Positions 7,823 to 15,923 of a stretch of 33,946 nucleotides of DNA are shown piece by piece. The DNA is from Candidatus Gastranaerophilales bacterium (GTDB lineage: Bacteria; Cyanobacteriota; Vampirovibrionia; Gastranaerophilales; JANQFW01): the NCBI GenBank assembly GCA_028282645.1, contig JANQHM010000120.1:1-33946 (forward strand), written 5' to 3'. The position numbers and the translations under genes are program-made. Every line of letters begins with the position of its first letter. Position 1 is the first letter of the stretch. The notes under the pieces were generated by a model. The model saw only the letters and a program-made list of their open reading frames with translations. It was not told the origin of the DNA and ran no database searches.

Positions 7823-10800
7823 CTACACAGTTACGTTCAACACCGGCAAATCATGTTCAACAGCATATGTTTTTAACCCCTCTGGCATGTCGTTTAATTT
7901 GTTTTCTATATTTTCTTTTCCTTTTGCAAAGACAGCCGTAGGTTTAGCTGCGTAGGTTATTAGCTCATTGTAACCATCTTTATTAAAGAATTCTCTCAAT
8001 GTAGCCTTTATAGAATCATAAGCATTACAATGGAAAGATTTAGGATCGTTTTTTAATTCTTTCAAGTCCTGTTTTTGAGACAGGTCTTTATATACATCTC
8101 TATATTTGATTTCATCTATCTTAAGTTTTGACTTTAATTTGCTCGAAAACTCTCGTCTATAATCATACTTATTATTATTAGGCTTGGCAAATAAATAATT
8201 TTTAAAGCTATTAATATTTTTTTTTAAGCCTGAGCTAATGTTTTGCTTACTAAAAGCTGCAATATTAGAAGGATCAACATCCAAAACAAAGCCATATTTT
8301 TTGCCATCGACTTCGTTATATGTGTTAAAATTATTTTTCGAGACAAAAGAAGTGCTTAGAACACCTTCATTACCTTCATCAGCAATGTGACCAAACATTT
8401 CAGCTTCTTCCTGGGTAAATTTATTATTTTCAACTCTATTGCCAATGGCATGGATAATTCCGTAAAACTCATCAAAGTCTATAAGGTCAATAACTTTTAG
8501 CGGTCCTTTTACACCTTTTATCTCAGAAACATATTTAGGCTTTTTTATTTGAGATGCCTTAGACAAAGGCGTTCTTGGAAGCCATATGCCTGTAGAATGT
8601 ATATTATTTACAAGAGGTTGCACTTTTTTAATATTATCTTTTAAAATATCTTTATAATCATCATAAAACGTATCATTAATTGACTTTAAATCAGCTTCAG
8701 CAAAAATTTTAGATATGTCAAAATCTCCGGGTTTTCTAAACTCAAAAGCTACATCCTGCTCTGACTTTTGACTTTTAACCAACTCCTCTGACCAATGATG
8801 ATTTTTTATTAGGCTAATAACCCTGTCGTGCTCAAATTCTGGAAGCTTAAGCTTTTTAATTATATGATAAGCATCAATAGAGGAGTTTAGAGGATGGGCT
8901 TTATCTTCTTCACCTTCTTTTTTTGCAATATCATGAATTAAAATAGCCATTTTTCCTAATTTTTTATCCTTATCAGAAAGCTTGCTGTAGCCGGGATGTG
9001 TGATAAATTCTTTAAGAACTTTTAACTGGTGCATATCAAGAGTATATTTTTGTGTTTTATGTTGTTCTTTGCCCACAGATGTAAGAAATTCAGGTAAAGC
9101 TTTAACTATATTATTTAAATTTGTTTCTAAGTCTTTATATCGGCCGGATGAAGATTCTGTGTTTTTATCAATTATAGAAATTTTATTATTAATAGTGAAT
9201 TTTTTTATTGTTTCCTCTATAGCGTTCTTTTTTTCTTCAGGAATATCGGGTTTTTCAGTTTCATCCTCCAAAACTACAGGGTAACCGGTTAATTTTCCAT
9301 CATCAAGATTAAAACCGTAACAATTAAAAACTCCTCTTTTTTGTTCATCATCCAAGTCATTAAGATTATTGGATAAATCATTAATAAAATTTGCTCTTGG
9401 GTAAGTTAATTCTAACTTATTTTTATCAACATCAAAATCTTTAATATTCTTATCAATATTATTAATAGCATTAAAGTAATCAGTTATAACCGGATCAGAA
9501 AGCGGATTAACTTTTACTGCTTTTTTTATGCTTTTTATAGTTTTGATTAAGAGTTCTTTAGGCTCTGTTTCAAGGATTTCTTTTGTTAATTCATTTTCAA
9601 ATCCGAGGTCTTTTAATCTTTTTACTTCGTTTTGAAAAAATTCATTGTAGGAGGAAAGGTTCATTAATAAAGAATTTTTATCTTTTCTGTCAAGTTCTTC
9701 AAAATTTTCCTTTACTAAAAATTTTTTATTAACTCTTGAAGCTAAATAATGATTAATATTTGAAATACTTGAAAGGATGCAAAATATTTTAAATATATTA
9801 TGTCCGGGATATTTGTAATTTTCGCCCTCTTTCACATCAATTAGCATATTAAGAAGTTTGTTGGCTTTATAAGGAAGTATATTGCTTATGTCATCGCCAT
9901 TAAATCTATTCTTGCCATCAGTAGTTTTAGCATTAAGAAGTGCCTCAAAGTCTTCTTTATTTTCAGGTTTGAGTACAATTATAGGAATTATATCGGCTAT
10001 TTGTTGACCATTAAACCTGTTCTTACCATCAGTAGACCTGGCATTAAGAAGTGTATCAAGGAATTCATTAAAGACGTTTTCATTTTTCCTATGTCTAATA
10101 GTTCTATAATATATGTTATATATTTCATATCCATTAAATATATAATTTTCCTCATCAATAGTTCTAGCCTGAAGAAGTTTATTAAAAATAGTATGATTTT
10201 TTTCATCTTTATTATGTTGAAGTATATATCCTATTTCACTACCATCAAACCTATCTTTGCCATCAACAGTTTTAGCTGCAATAAGTGAGTCAAGTAATTC
10301 TTTATTTTCAGGCCTTAATTCTTTAAGCATACTACTTATTTCACTACCATCAAACCTATCTTCGCCATCAACAGTTTTAGCCGCAATAAATAGGTCAAGG
10401 GCTTCTTTCTTCTCAGTATTGTAATAAGGAAGTATGCTTCTTGTTATATCATAACCATTAAACCTATCTTCGCCATCAACAGTTTTAGCCGCAATAATTG
10501 CGTCAAGGGCTTCTTTATTCTCAGTATTGCAATAAGTGAGTATGCTTATTATATCATAATAACTATTAAACCTATCTTTACCATCAACATCTTTAGCCGC
10601 AATAAGTGAGTAAAGGGCTTCTTTGTTTTCAGGCTTTAATTCTTTAAGTATACTATTTATTTCACGACCATCAAACCTATCTTTGCCATCAACATCTTTA
10701 GCCGCAATAAGTGCGTCAAGGGCTTCTTTGTTTTCAGGCTTTAATTCTTTAAGTATACTACTTATTTCACAACCATCAAACCTATCTTTGCCATCAACAT

Positions 10801-11221
10801 CTTTAGCCGCAATAAGCGTGTCAAGTGATTCTTTATTTTCAGTATTGCAGTAAGGGAGTATACTACTTATGTGATAACCACCAAACCTATCTTTACCATC
10901 AACAGTTTTAGCGGCAATAAGTGTGTCAAGGGCTTCTTTATTTTCAGTATTGCAGCAAGGGAGTATACTACTTATTTGAGAATCACTAAACCTATCTTCG
11001 CCATCAACAGTTTTAGCACTTTTAAGCTCCTTACGTAATTTTTTTTTAAATTGTGTTCCGCCGGAATCCTCTTCACCACCACTAAATTTACCACATATAC
11101 GACTAAATACATTACCTCTACCTCTAAAATTAAGAGATTGATTAATTAAATTTTTATTATTTTGTCCTTGCATTGCCTTGGGCTTAAAACGGTTAAGTCC
11201 TGTTATTGTGCTTGTTATCAT
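7823..11221 (-). CDS. 1132-aa protein: tandem 35-aa repeats, HD domain, possible ART-like C-terminus
   Basis: Three parts are visible. Residues ~69-462 hold about eleven tandem repeats of ~35 residues with consensus AKTVDGKDRFDGSEISSIL-ENKEALDTLIA; the early copies are nearly identical and the later ones drift. Residues ~740-835 carry an HD metal-dependent phosphohydrolase signature: DMHQLKV, the His-Asp pair LIHDIAKKEG (~762), IKNHHW and EADLKSI, i.e. H...HD...H...D. The C-terminus has GVLSTSFVS (~955) and YNELITYAAKPTAVFAKG (~1085). An STS motif followed by an NE-type strand recalls ADP-ribosyltransferase folds, but no clear first Arg or ExE is seen, so this part is speculative. There is no Sec signal; the N-terminus contains SLNFRGRGN. 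It is a monocistronic unit. A role as an effector or toxin acting on nucleotides would fit, but it is inference. Confidence 0.85.
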   Translation of the reverse strand: MITSTITGLNRFKPKAMQGQNNKNLINQSLNFRGRGNVFSRICGKFSGGEEDSGGTQFKKKLRKELKSAKTVDGEDRFSDSQISSILPCCNTENKEALDTLIAAKTVDGKDRFGGYHISSILPYCNTENKESLDTLIAAKDVDGKDRFDGCEISSILKELKPENKEALDALIAAKDVDGKDRFDGREINSILKELKPENKEALYSLIAAKDVDGKDRFNSYYDIISILTYCNTENKEALDAIIAAKTVDGEDRFNGYDITRSILPYYNTEKKEALDLFIAAKTVDGEDRFDGSEISSMLKELRPENKELLDSLIAAKTVDGKDRFDGSEIGYILQHNKDEKNHTIFNKLLQARTIDEENYIFNGYEIYNIYYRTIRHRKNENVFNEFLDTLLNARSTDGKNRFNGQQIADIIPIIVLKPENKEDFEALLNAKTTDGKNRFNGDDISNILPYKANKLLNMLIDVKEGENYKYPGHNIFKIFCILSSISNINHYLASRVNKKFLVKENFEELDRKDKNSLLMNLSSYNEFFQNEVKRLKDLGFENELTKEILETEPKELLIKTIKSIKKAVKVNPLSDPVITDYFNAINNIDKNIKDFDVDKNKLELTYPRANFINDLSNNLNDLDDEQKRGVFNCYGFNLDDGKLTGYPVVLEDETEKPDIPEEKKNAIEETIKKFTINNKISIIDKNTESSSGRYKDLETNLNNIVKALPEFLTSVGKEQHKTQKYTLDMHQLKVLKEFITHPGYSKLSDKDKKLGKMAILIHDIAKKEGEEDKAHPLNSSIDAYHIIKKLKLPEFEHDRVISLIKNHHWSEELVKSQKSEQDVAFEFRKPGDFDISKIFAEADLKSINDTFYDDYKDILKDNIKKVQPLVNNIHSTGIWLPRTPLSKASQIKKPKYVSEIKGVKGPLKVIDLIDFDEFYGIIHAIGNRVENNKFTQEEAEMFGHIADEGNEGVLSTSFVSKNNFNTYNEVDGKKYGFVLDVDPSNIAAFSKQNISSGLKKNINSFKNYLFAKPNNNKYDYRREFSSKLKSKLKIDEIKYRDVYKDLSQKQDLKELKNDPKSFHCNAYDSIKATLREFFNKDGYNELITYAAKPTAVFAKGKENIENKLNDMPEGLKTYAVEHDLPVLNVTV
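9826..11014 (-). repeat. Tandem ~105-bp coding repeats inside the HD gene
   Basis: About eleven direct repeats of 105-126 bases encode the 35-residue units. The block ACCATCAACAGTTTTAGC (or ATCTTTAGC) recurs at regular spacing from about 10260 to 11010. The copies from ~10660 to 10930 are the most alike, pointing to recent expansion there, while those below ~10200 are eroded. Confidence 0.85.
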
Positions 11222-11739
11222 TGTTGTTATTATCCTTTTTTAATCGTAGCCAAAAATATAAAAGCAATAAATTTAAATAATTGCCTTAAGTTTTGTAACA
11301 AATTTAACTACGGTCTGAATTTTTTTTAAGTTATTTAAATATTATATATAAAAATATAAAAAAATTTATAAATAAAAAAATATTAAAACAAAATAATAAT
11401 GGCACTGTCGAAATCCCGGTATGCTTAAAACCACATTGAATATTTTTTGGGCTCTCTTTAAGGCTAAAAGAGCGAGACTTATAGTGGGTAAAAATAATAT
11501 GAATAAAAAAGAGGAAAATTTTTCTCTTTTTTTGATTTTAAAGCAAATTATAATAACAAAATTAATAATAAAATACCTTTTATTATATTTATTTAAGTGT
11601 TAGCATTATCCTGGGTTCGTAAAAAATTGAAACGATCAATTTTAATTTTTTCAAGCTTACAATAAGAAGAGTAATTTAAAATTATCCTGAATCGAAATAA
11701 ATAGTTTTTTATTTTCAATAAAGAAAGGGTTATATATAA
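11222..11739. other. AT-rich intergenic region
   Basis: It contains the leader of the HD gene and the upstream region of the small membrane protein. A frame at 11421-11603 is not accepted: it has no ribosome binding site and runs through a near-palindrome at 11507-11533 (AAAAAGAGGAAAA then TTTTTCTCTTTTTTT) that could be a weak terminator. A second imperfect stem (GCTCTCTTTAAGGCTAAAAG, 11452-11471) lies upstream, so a short untranslated RNA is possible but unproven. Confidence 0.4.
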
Positions 11740-11943
11740 ATGAAAATATTTGAATTTTTAATTAAGTCTAACTTGTTGCTGTGTTTTGTATTAGGCTTAG
11801 CAATGCAGGCAAACTTTATTGCCAGCGTTGTTATCAAATATCTGAATGTAAACGAAAATCTAAAGATAGTAGTAGCTATAATTTGGTTGGCTATCATATT
11901 TGCCGTTGGGCTTAAGACAAATGTAATTACTCTGACTAAGTAA
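11740..11943 (+). CDS. Small two-helix membrane protein
   Basis: A 67-residue protein with two hydrophobic segments: residues ~10-32 (NLLLCFVLGLAMQANFIASV) and ~43-60 (IVVAIIWLAIIFAVGL). The short polar stretch between them (KYLNVNENLK) suggests a helical hairpin in the inner membrane. AAGGG is ten bases before the ATG. It has no recognised family and no co-directional neighbour within 1.4 kb. Small membrane proteins of this kind can be regulators, toxins or transporter subunits; nothing here decides. The family B copy B1 begins 14 bases after its stop. Confidence 0.65.
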   Translation: MKIFEFLIKSNLLLCFVLGLAMQANFIASVVIKYLNVNENLKIVVAIIWLAIIFAVGLKTNVITLTK

Positions 11944-11956
11944 TTATACAGGTTCC

Positions 11957-12041
11957 GGTGATGGTCATCACCTTTCTTATATCATCGCTGATATATAACT
12001 TGAGTTTACTTGTAAGCATCAGTGCTCAACTGAGCACTACC
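11957..12041 (+). repeat. Family B repeat (B1)
   Basis: It starts with the palindrome GGTGATGGTCATCACC (11957-11972) and finishes with a second palindrome AGTGCTCAACTGAGCACT (12021-12038) and ACC. The centre contains ATCATCGCTG and AACTTGAGTTTACTTGTAAG. Its position 14 bases after the 67-aa gene would let either hairpin act as a transcription stop. Confidence 0.75.
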
Positions 12042-12058
12042 AAAAAATTTAGTAAATG

Positions 12059-12122
12059 AAATCTCCCTCATAATCTTGCTTACTATTTAGGTATAACAAG
12101 GACTTGAAGGAGATTTATTTTT
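12059..12122 (+). terminator. Terminator-like long hairpin
   Basis: AAATCTCC (12059-12066) pairs with GGAGATTT (12109-12116), followed by ATTTTTTATTTAT. The enclosed 42 bases can form an inner stem (CTTGCTTA with TAACAAG). It probably ends transcription that reads through from the 67-aa gene. Confidence 0.6.
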
Positions 12123-12497
12123 TATTTATAAATTATTAGGGCTAGGTTAGTTATTATAATGCTAAAAGAATTTCCCTAAACTACTGTGAAAAGTAATTTA
12201 GGATAAAATTCATTTTATTTCATTAGCCTACTAGTTTTTATATATGTTTATATGTGTATAAATTATTACGAGACTTCAGAATTAGTTATAGTGACAGCTT
12301 CTAAAAATAAATGCGAAATTCTTGGAATTAAATTTCAAAAGCCATAAAACATTTGATAAGAAACAGATAAAAAATATAAAGATGTTTTGCTATTTCTTTT
12401 TTGTATTAAGTGCTAATAAGTCGTAACTAATAAAGCATAAAACTAAACATACTTCTAACATTTTACTAAATAACCTTCCGACATAAATCAATTTTTT

Positions 12498-12516
12498 GGT
12501 AGTGGTCAGTTGAGTA
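12498..12516 (-). repeat. Family B end fragment
   Basis: GGTAGTGGTCAGTTGAGTA is the AGCACTACC-side end of family B. Only this end is present. It faces B1 in inverted orientation, and both are flanked by AAAAAATT. Confidence 0.55.
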
Positions 12517-13025
12517 TAGAATATAAAAATAAAATCGGCAGATTAATTTACTAATTTTATAGTATTGTCTACAATTTTAAACAAAAATTAACAATATATG
12601 CTAATCTGTTTTCAAGCCTTGAAAAGTATTTTAAGGATAGTGTAAGTACGTCAATATTACTAAGATGGTAATAAACATATATTTTCTTCATAATCACAAT
12701 TGATATAAACTTTTGTAAAAATTAAAATTTTTTAAAAATATTTATAAAATAAATAAACTTTATAAATATAGAATCATATATTATATCAAATAATATAAAA
12801 ATGTCCTATTTTACATTAACAATGGTTATAAAGGGGCAAAGGATTTTTTAACTGCCAGCTATATTTTTATATATAAAGAATTGTGGTTTAATTATAATTG
12901 GAGAAAATATTTAATATCAAATTCAAACATTTTTTATTATAATATTTTTGAAATAATAAAAAAAATATAAATTTTATAACTCATATGATAAAAATCTGTT
13001 TAAAATAATAAAAATTTATATAAAA

Positions 13026-13090
13026 AGGGGGAACTGTGCGGCTTGTTCGTACAGATCTACAGCGGGATCAGAGGTCTCCGCTTTTTTTTT
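13026..13090 (+). ncRNA. Possible small structured RNA with intrinsic terminator
   Basis: A GC-rich island in very AT-rich DNA. Stem 1 is CTGTGCG (13034-13040) with CGTACAG (13048-13054) around GCTTGTT, containing one G-U pair. Stem 2 is AGCGG (13061-13065) with CCGCT (13078-13082), extended by GA/TC across a bulge, and is followed by nine T. That is a proper intrinsic terminator with no protein gene before it. A TATAAA at 13019-13024 could be a -10, but no good -35 is seen. I do not recognise it as a known riboswitch, 6S or SRP RNA. It could also be a leader terminator upstream of the histidine kinase. Confidence 0.45.
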
Positions 13091-13113
13091 ACAAGAATAA
13101 TAATTTTGTCGAG

Positions 13114-13210
13114 GGATGATCATCAACCTTCTTACTTAATGGCATCGCTATAAGCTTACTGGGTATAATTTAAATTTACTTGAAAACATCAAAATTCAAT
13201 AGAACACTAC
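13114..13210 (+). repeat. Family B repeat, degenerate (B2)
   Basis: It matches B1 in order: GGATGATCATCAACC, a central GGCATCGCTATAAGCTTA, TTTAAATTTACTTGAAAACA and the end AGAACACTAC. Both palindromes are eroded, so this is the oldest-looking of the four copies. Confidence 0.65.
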
Positions 13211-13296
13211 TATTCTGCCATAAGGTGCAATAGACATTTTTACATTTAGTGAAAAAATAGTAAGGTCTTTAAAAGTTAAAAAAAATAAAGCTCAAT

Positions 13297-13403
13297 TATG
13301 CTAACTCTAAAATACTTTTCAGATTATTCAATCGTGTTAAGTCTAATAAAATTGTGAAGCTCATTCTAAAGAGTAATCTGAAATTTAGTTGAGGACCTGT
13401 ATA
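13297..13403 (-). repeat. Family A repeat, short form (A4), abutting the histidine kinase start
   Basis: Complete short form in reverse orientation, from CTAACTCTAAAATACTTTTC to AATTTAGTTGAGGACCTGTA plus TA. It ends four bases before the ATG at 13408, and its terminal GAGGA (13391-13395) is the only visible ribosome binding site for that gene. Confidence 0.85.
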
Positions 13404-13407
13404 AATT

Positions 13408-15801
13408 ATGAAGATTGATATTAGAACTATATTTGCTCCTACCATAAAATTTATAAATCGTTTAAAATTCCATCAAAAATTTGGCATAACGATTTTGCTT
13501 ATATTGATTTTATTTATAATAACTGTTTATATTTTATTTAATGAAGTAAACAAGTGGATTGCATTTACCGAAAAAGAAGCTATCGGGGTTGAGTATATAA
13601 TAGAAATTAATTATTTAATTAAGAATATTCAGGAACATAGAGGATTAGCCAATGCTTACCTTAATGGATTAACATTATTTAGCAAAGAGTTATTAAGAAA
13701 AGAAATTGACATTCAAAACAGCATTCAAAAAATTGATGAAATAGAAAATAAATACAATAAATATTTAACTAACAGTCCTAAGTGGACAGATATAAAAACA
13801 AAAATTTTAAATTTAAAAAAAACAAAACTTATTGTCCCTGCGGAAGAAAGCTTTAAACAACATACAAATGTAATAAAAAAACTTTTAGCTCTTATTGAAG
13901 ACATTGGCGATGATTTTAATTTAGTGCTGGATCCTGCGTTAGATACATACTACCTAGCTAATTCAATCGTTCATAAAATTCCTATATTAAACGAAGAAAT
14001 GGCACAAATAAGAGGCAGAAACCTGGGCATTTTAGAGAAACAATACGGAACAATTGAAGAACAAAAGGCAATATTAAGTGATTTACCTATAATAAAACTA
14101 ATGCTAGCTCAAGTAAATAATAATTATAATAAAATTTCTCAAAAAAATGCACTAATTAAAACAAAGTTAGATGACCATATTAAAAAAACGAACATAAATA
14201 CAAAGGAGTTTATTAATTTAATAAGTACTCATTTGCTCACGGAAAAATTTTTAAAAATTGATCCTAAAAATGCATTTAAGCAGTTGTCAATAGCAATTAA
14301 TGGCAACTATGACCTTCTTTATCAAATGTCACTGTCGTTAAAACATTTTTTAACTTATAGAATCAAAGATTATATGTCTATAAAGTATTTTATAGCTATA
14401 ATAACCAGCGTAATTTTTTCGATTATAGCTTACTTATATATAGGTTTTTTTATCTCAATAAAAGATTCATTTAAAAAACTTAAAGAAGCATCTAATAAAA
14501 TAGCAAAAGGTGAGTTTACTACCAGAGTTGATTTATATACAAAAGATGAATTAAATGAGCTGGGCTGGAATTTAAATATAATGGCAGAAAAACTGCAAGA
14601 GCTATTCAGAAAAGAAGCTATCCTAAAAGAAGTTTTGATGGACGTAACAATGTTCGAAAGTCATAGTGATTTATACACTTTTGTACTTAAAAAAGCCATA
14701 AAAGCCTATAACGCAAATAGGATTATGTACTTACATTACAATAATAATAAAGATTTGGTAGTTACTAATGAAGTAATTCAAAATGGACACTATGAGCCAT
14801 TAATAAACCAGGTTATTTTTGATTCAGCTTATATAAGCAGGTGTTTTCAGGGTAAGTTAGAAGATGTTTGTATAGTAGATGATGTTGATAAAAATATCTT
14901 TAATATTGAAATAAAAAATAAATTATTAAATCATGATATTAAGTCATTTATTATGTATCCAATTACTGTCAAATATCCCACAATAAGAAGCAAGGATATA
15001 TTAGGTTTTACAATGATTGCTTCCGGTAGCACGCGAGTCTGGCATGAACATGAAGCAGAGTTTTTTAAAATCCTTAATGACGCTGTTTCAATAATTTATG
15101 TTGAAATAGTAGACAAGAAAAAAAGAGAAAAAATGAAGTCCACTTTTATTGCAACACTTACACACGACCTAAGAAGCCCAATCCATGCAGAGCAAAAAGC
15201 TCTTGAATACATAATATCAAGAGATCCTAATGCCGCCCTAAGCAATTATTTAGAATATTTAACGGATATGTACAATACAAATGAAGAACTTTTAAGAATA
15301 GTAGATAATATTCTGACAATATATCATTATGAATCAGGTAAGCTTGAATTAAAAACTAGGTCTGAAGATATCAGTCAAATTTTGAATACAGCAGTTAAAT
15401 CAACCGAATTCCTTGCTAAAAGTGAAGAGTCCGAAATAATATCCCATATTTCGGATAATTTACCTATGGTCAAGATAAATTCTGATGCGATATACAGAGT
15501 AGTAATCAATTTATTAAGCAATTCTGTTAAGCATAATAAAAAAGGAGCAAGCATAAAACTTGTAGCAAAAAAAGCAGGGGATGAAATTCAAATTTCTGTT
15601 TCTGATAATGGCAGGGGTATCCCTGAACAAGAACGGCAACATATATTCCAAAGGTTTCCTACTGCAAAAAGAGCAATAGGTACGGGTTTAGGTTTATATA
15701 TTTCAAAAGTAATAATTGAACAGCACAAAGGCCGAATATGGTTTGATACTATAGTGGGCAAAGGTACAACTTTTTACTTTACACTGCCCTTAAGTGAATA
15801 A
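13408..15801 (+). CDS. Membrane sensor histidine kinase (HAMP-GAF-HisKA-HATPase)
   Basis: A 797-residue sensor kinase. TM1 is at residues ~26-45 and TM2 at ~327-350. The ~280-residue extracytoplasmic helical domain between them contains NIQEHRGLANAYLNG, a motif seen in nitrate/nitrite-type and related helical-bundle sensors. A HAMP linker (~350-400) and a GAF-like domain (~410-575) follow. The kinase core has the H-box TLTHDLRSPIHAEQ with His586 as the phosphorylation site, the N-box NLLSNSVKHNK (~701), the G1 box VSDNGRGIPEQ (~730) and the G2 box GTGLGLYISK (~757). No response regulator gene lies nearby, so it is an orphan. The ATG follows directly after a family A copy whose GGA-rich end provides the ribosome binding site. 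Confidence 0.92.
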   Translation: MKIDIRTIFAPTIKFINRLKFHQKFGITILLILILFIITVYILFNEVNKWIAFTEKEAIGVEYIIEINYLIKNIQEHRGLANAYLNGLTLFSKELLRKEIDIQNSIQKIDEIENKYNKYLTNSPKWTDIKTKILNLKKTKLIVPAEESFKQHTNVIKKLLALIEDIGDDFNLVLDPALDTYYLANSIVHKIPILNEEMAQIRGRNLGILEKQYGTIEEQKAILSDLPIIKLMLAQVNNNYNKISQKNALIKTKLDDHIKKTNINTKEFINLISTHLLTEKFLKIDPKNAFKQLSIAINGNYDLLYQMSLSLKHFLTYRIKDYMSIKYFIAIITSVIFSIIAYLYIGFFISIKDSFKKLKEASNKIAKGEFTTRVDLYTKDELNELGWNLNIMAEKLQELFRKEAILKEVLMDVTMFESHSDLYTFVLKKAIKAYNANRIMYLHYNNNKDLVVTNEVIQNGHYEPLINQVIFDSAYISRCFQGKLEDVCIVDDVDKNIFNIEIKNKLLNHDIKSFIMYPITVKYPTIRSKDILGFTMIASGSTRVWHEHEAEFFKILNDAVSIIYVEIVDKKKREKMKSTFIATLTHDLRSPIHAEQKALEYIISRDPNAALSNYLEYLTDMYNTNEELLRIVDNILTIYHYESGKLELKTRSEDISQILNTAVKSTEFLAKSEESEIISHISDNLPMVKINSDAIYRVVINLLSNSVKHNKKGASIKLVAKKAGDEIQISVSDNGRGIPEQERQHIFQRFPTAKRAIGTGLGLYISKVIIEQHKGRIWFDTIVGKGTTFYFTLPLSE

Positions 15802-15897
15802 TTTATTATTAATTAGCAATATAAAAATTTAAAAGCCGTTTGGTTAAAAAAATTAATAATCAGCTATAACTTTAATTTAAGGTTTTGTGCGTAGCGG

Positions 15898-15919
15898 GTG
15901 TTTGGTTTTAATCAAACAC
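15898..15919. terminator. Stem-loop between convergent genes
   Basis: GTGTTTG (15898-15904) pairs with CAAACAC (15913-15919), extendable by two pairs into the loop. It lies between the converging histidine kinase and SNF2 genes. Neither strand has a strong T-run, so its termination strength is uncertain. Confidence 0.4.
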
Positions 15920-15923
15920 ATTC

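Larger units (their letters stand above)
12046..13296. other. Gene desert between the small membrane protein and the histidine kinase
   Basis: No credible ORF. It holds a terminator-like hairpin (12059-12116), an inverted family B end (12498-12516), a degenerate family A-like end near 12610-12648 (GAAAAGTATTTTAAGG), a structured possible small RNA (13026-13090) and family B copy B2. The rest is very AT-rich. Confidence 0.6.

Noticed and set aside
11421-11603. Plus-strand ORF of 60 codons
   Set aside because: No ribosome binding site. It runs through two stem-like structures and a T-run and becomes a run of Ile/Leu/Lys typical of AT-rich non-coding DNA.
12021-12038. AGTGCTCAACTGAGCACT as a CIRCE-type heat-shock operator
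   Set aside because: It lacks the nine-base spacer and TTAGCACTC arms, and is part of family B downstream of a gene, not upstream of a chaperone.
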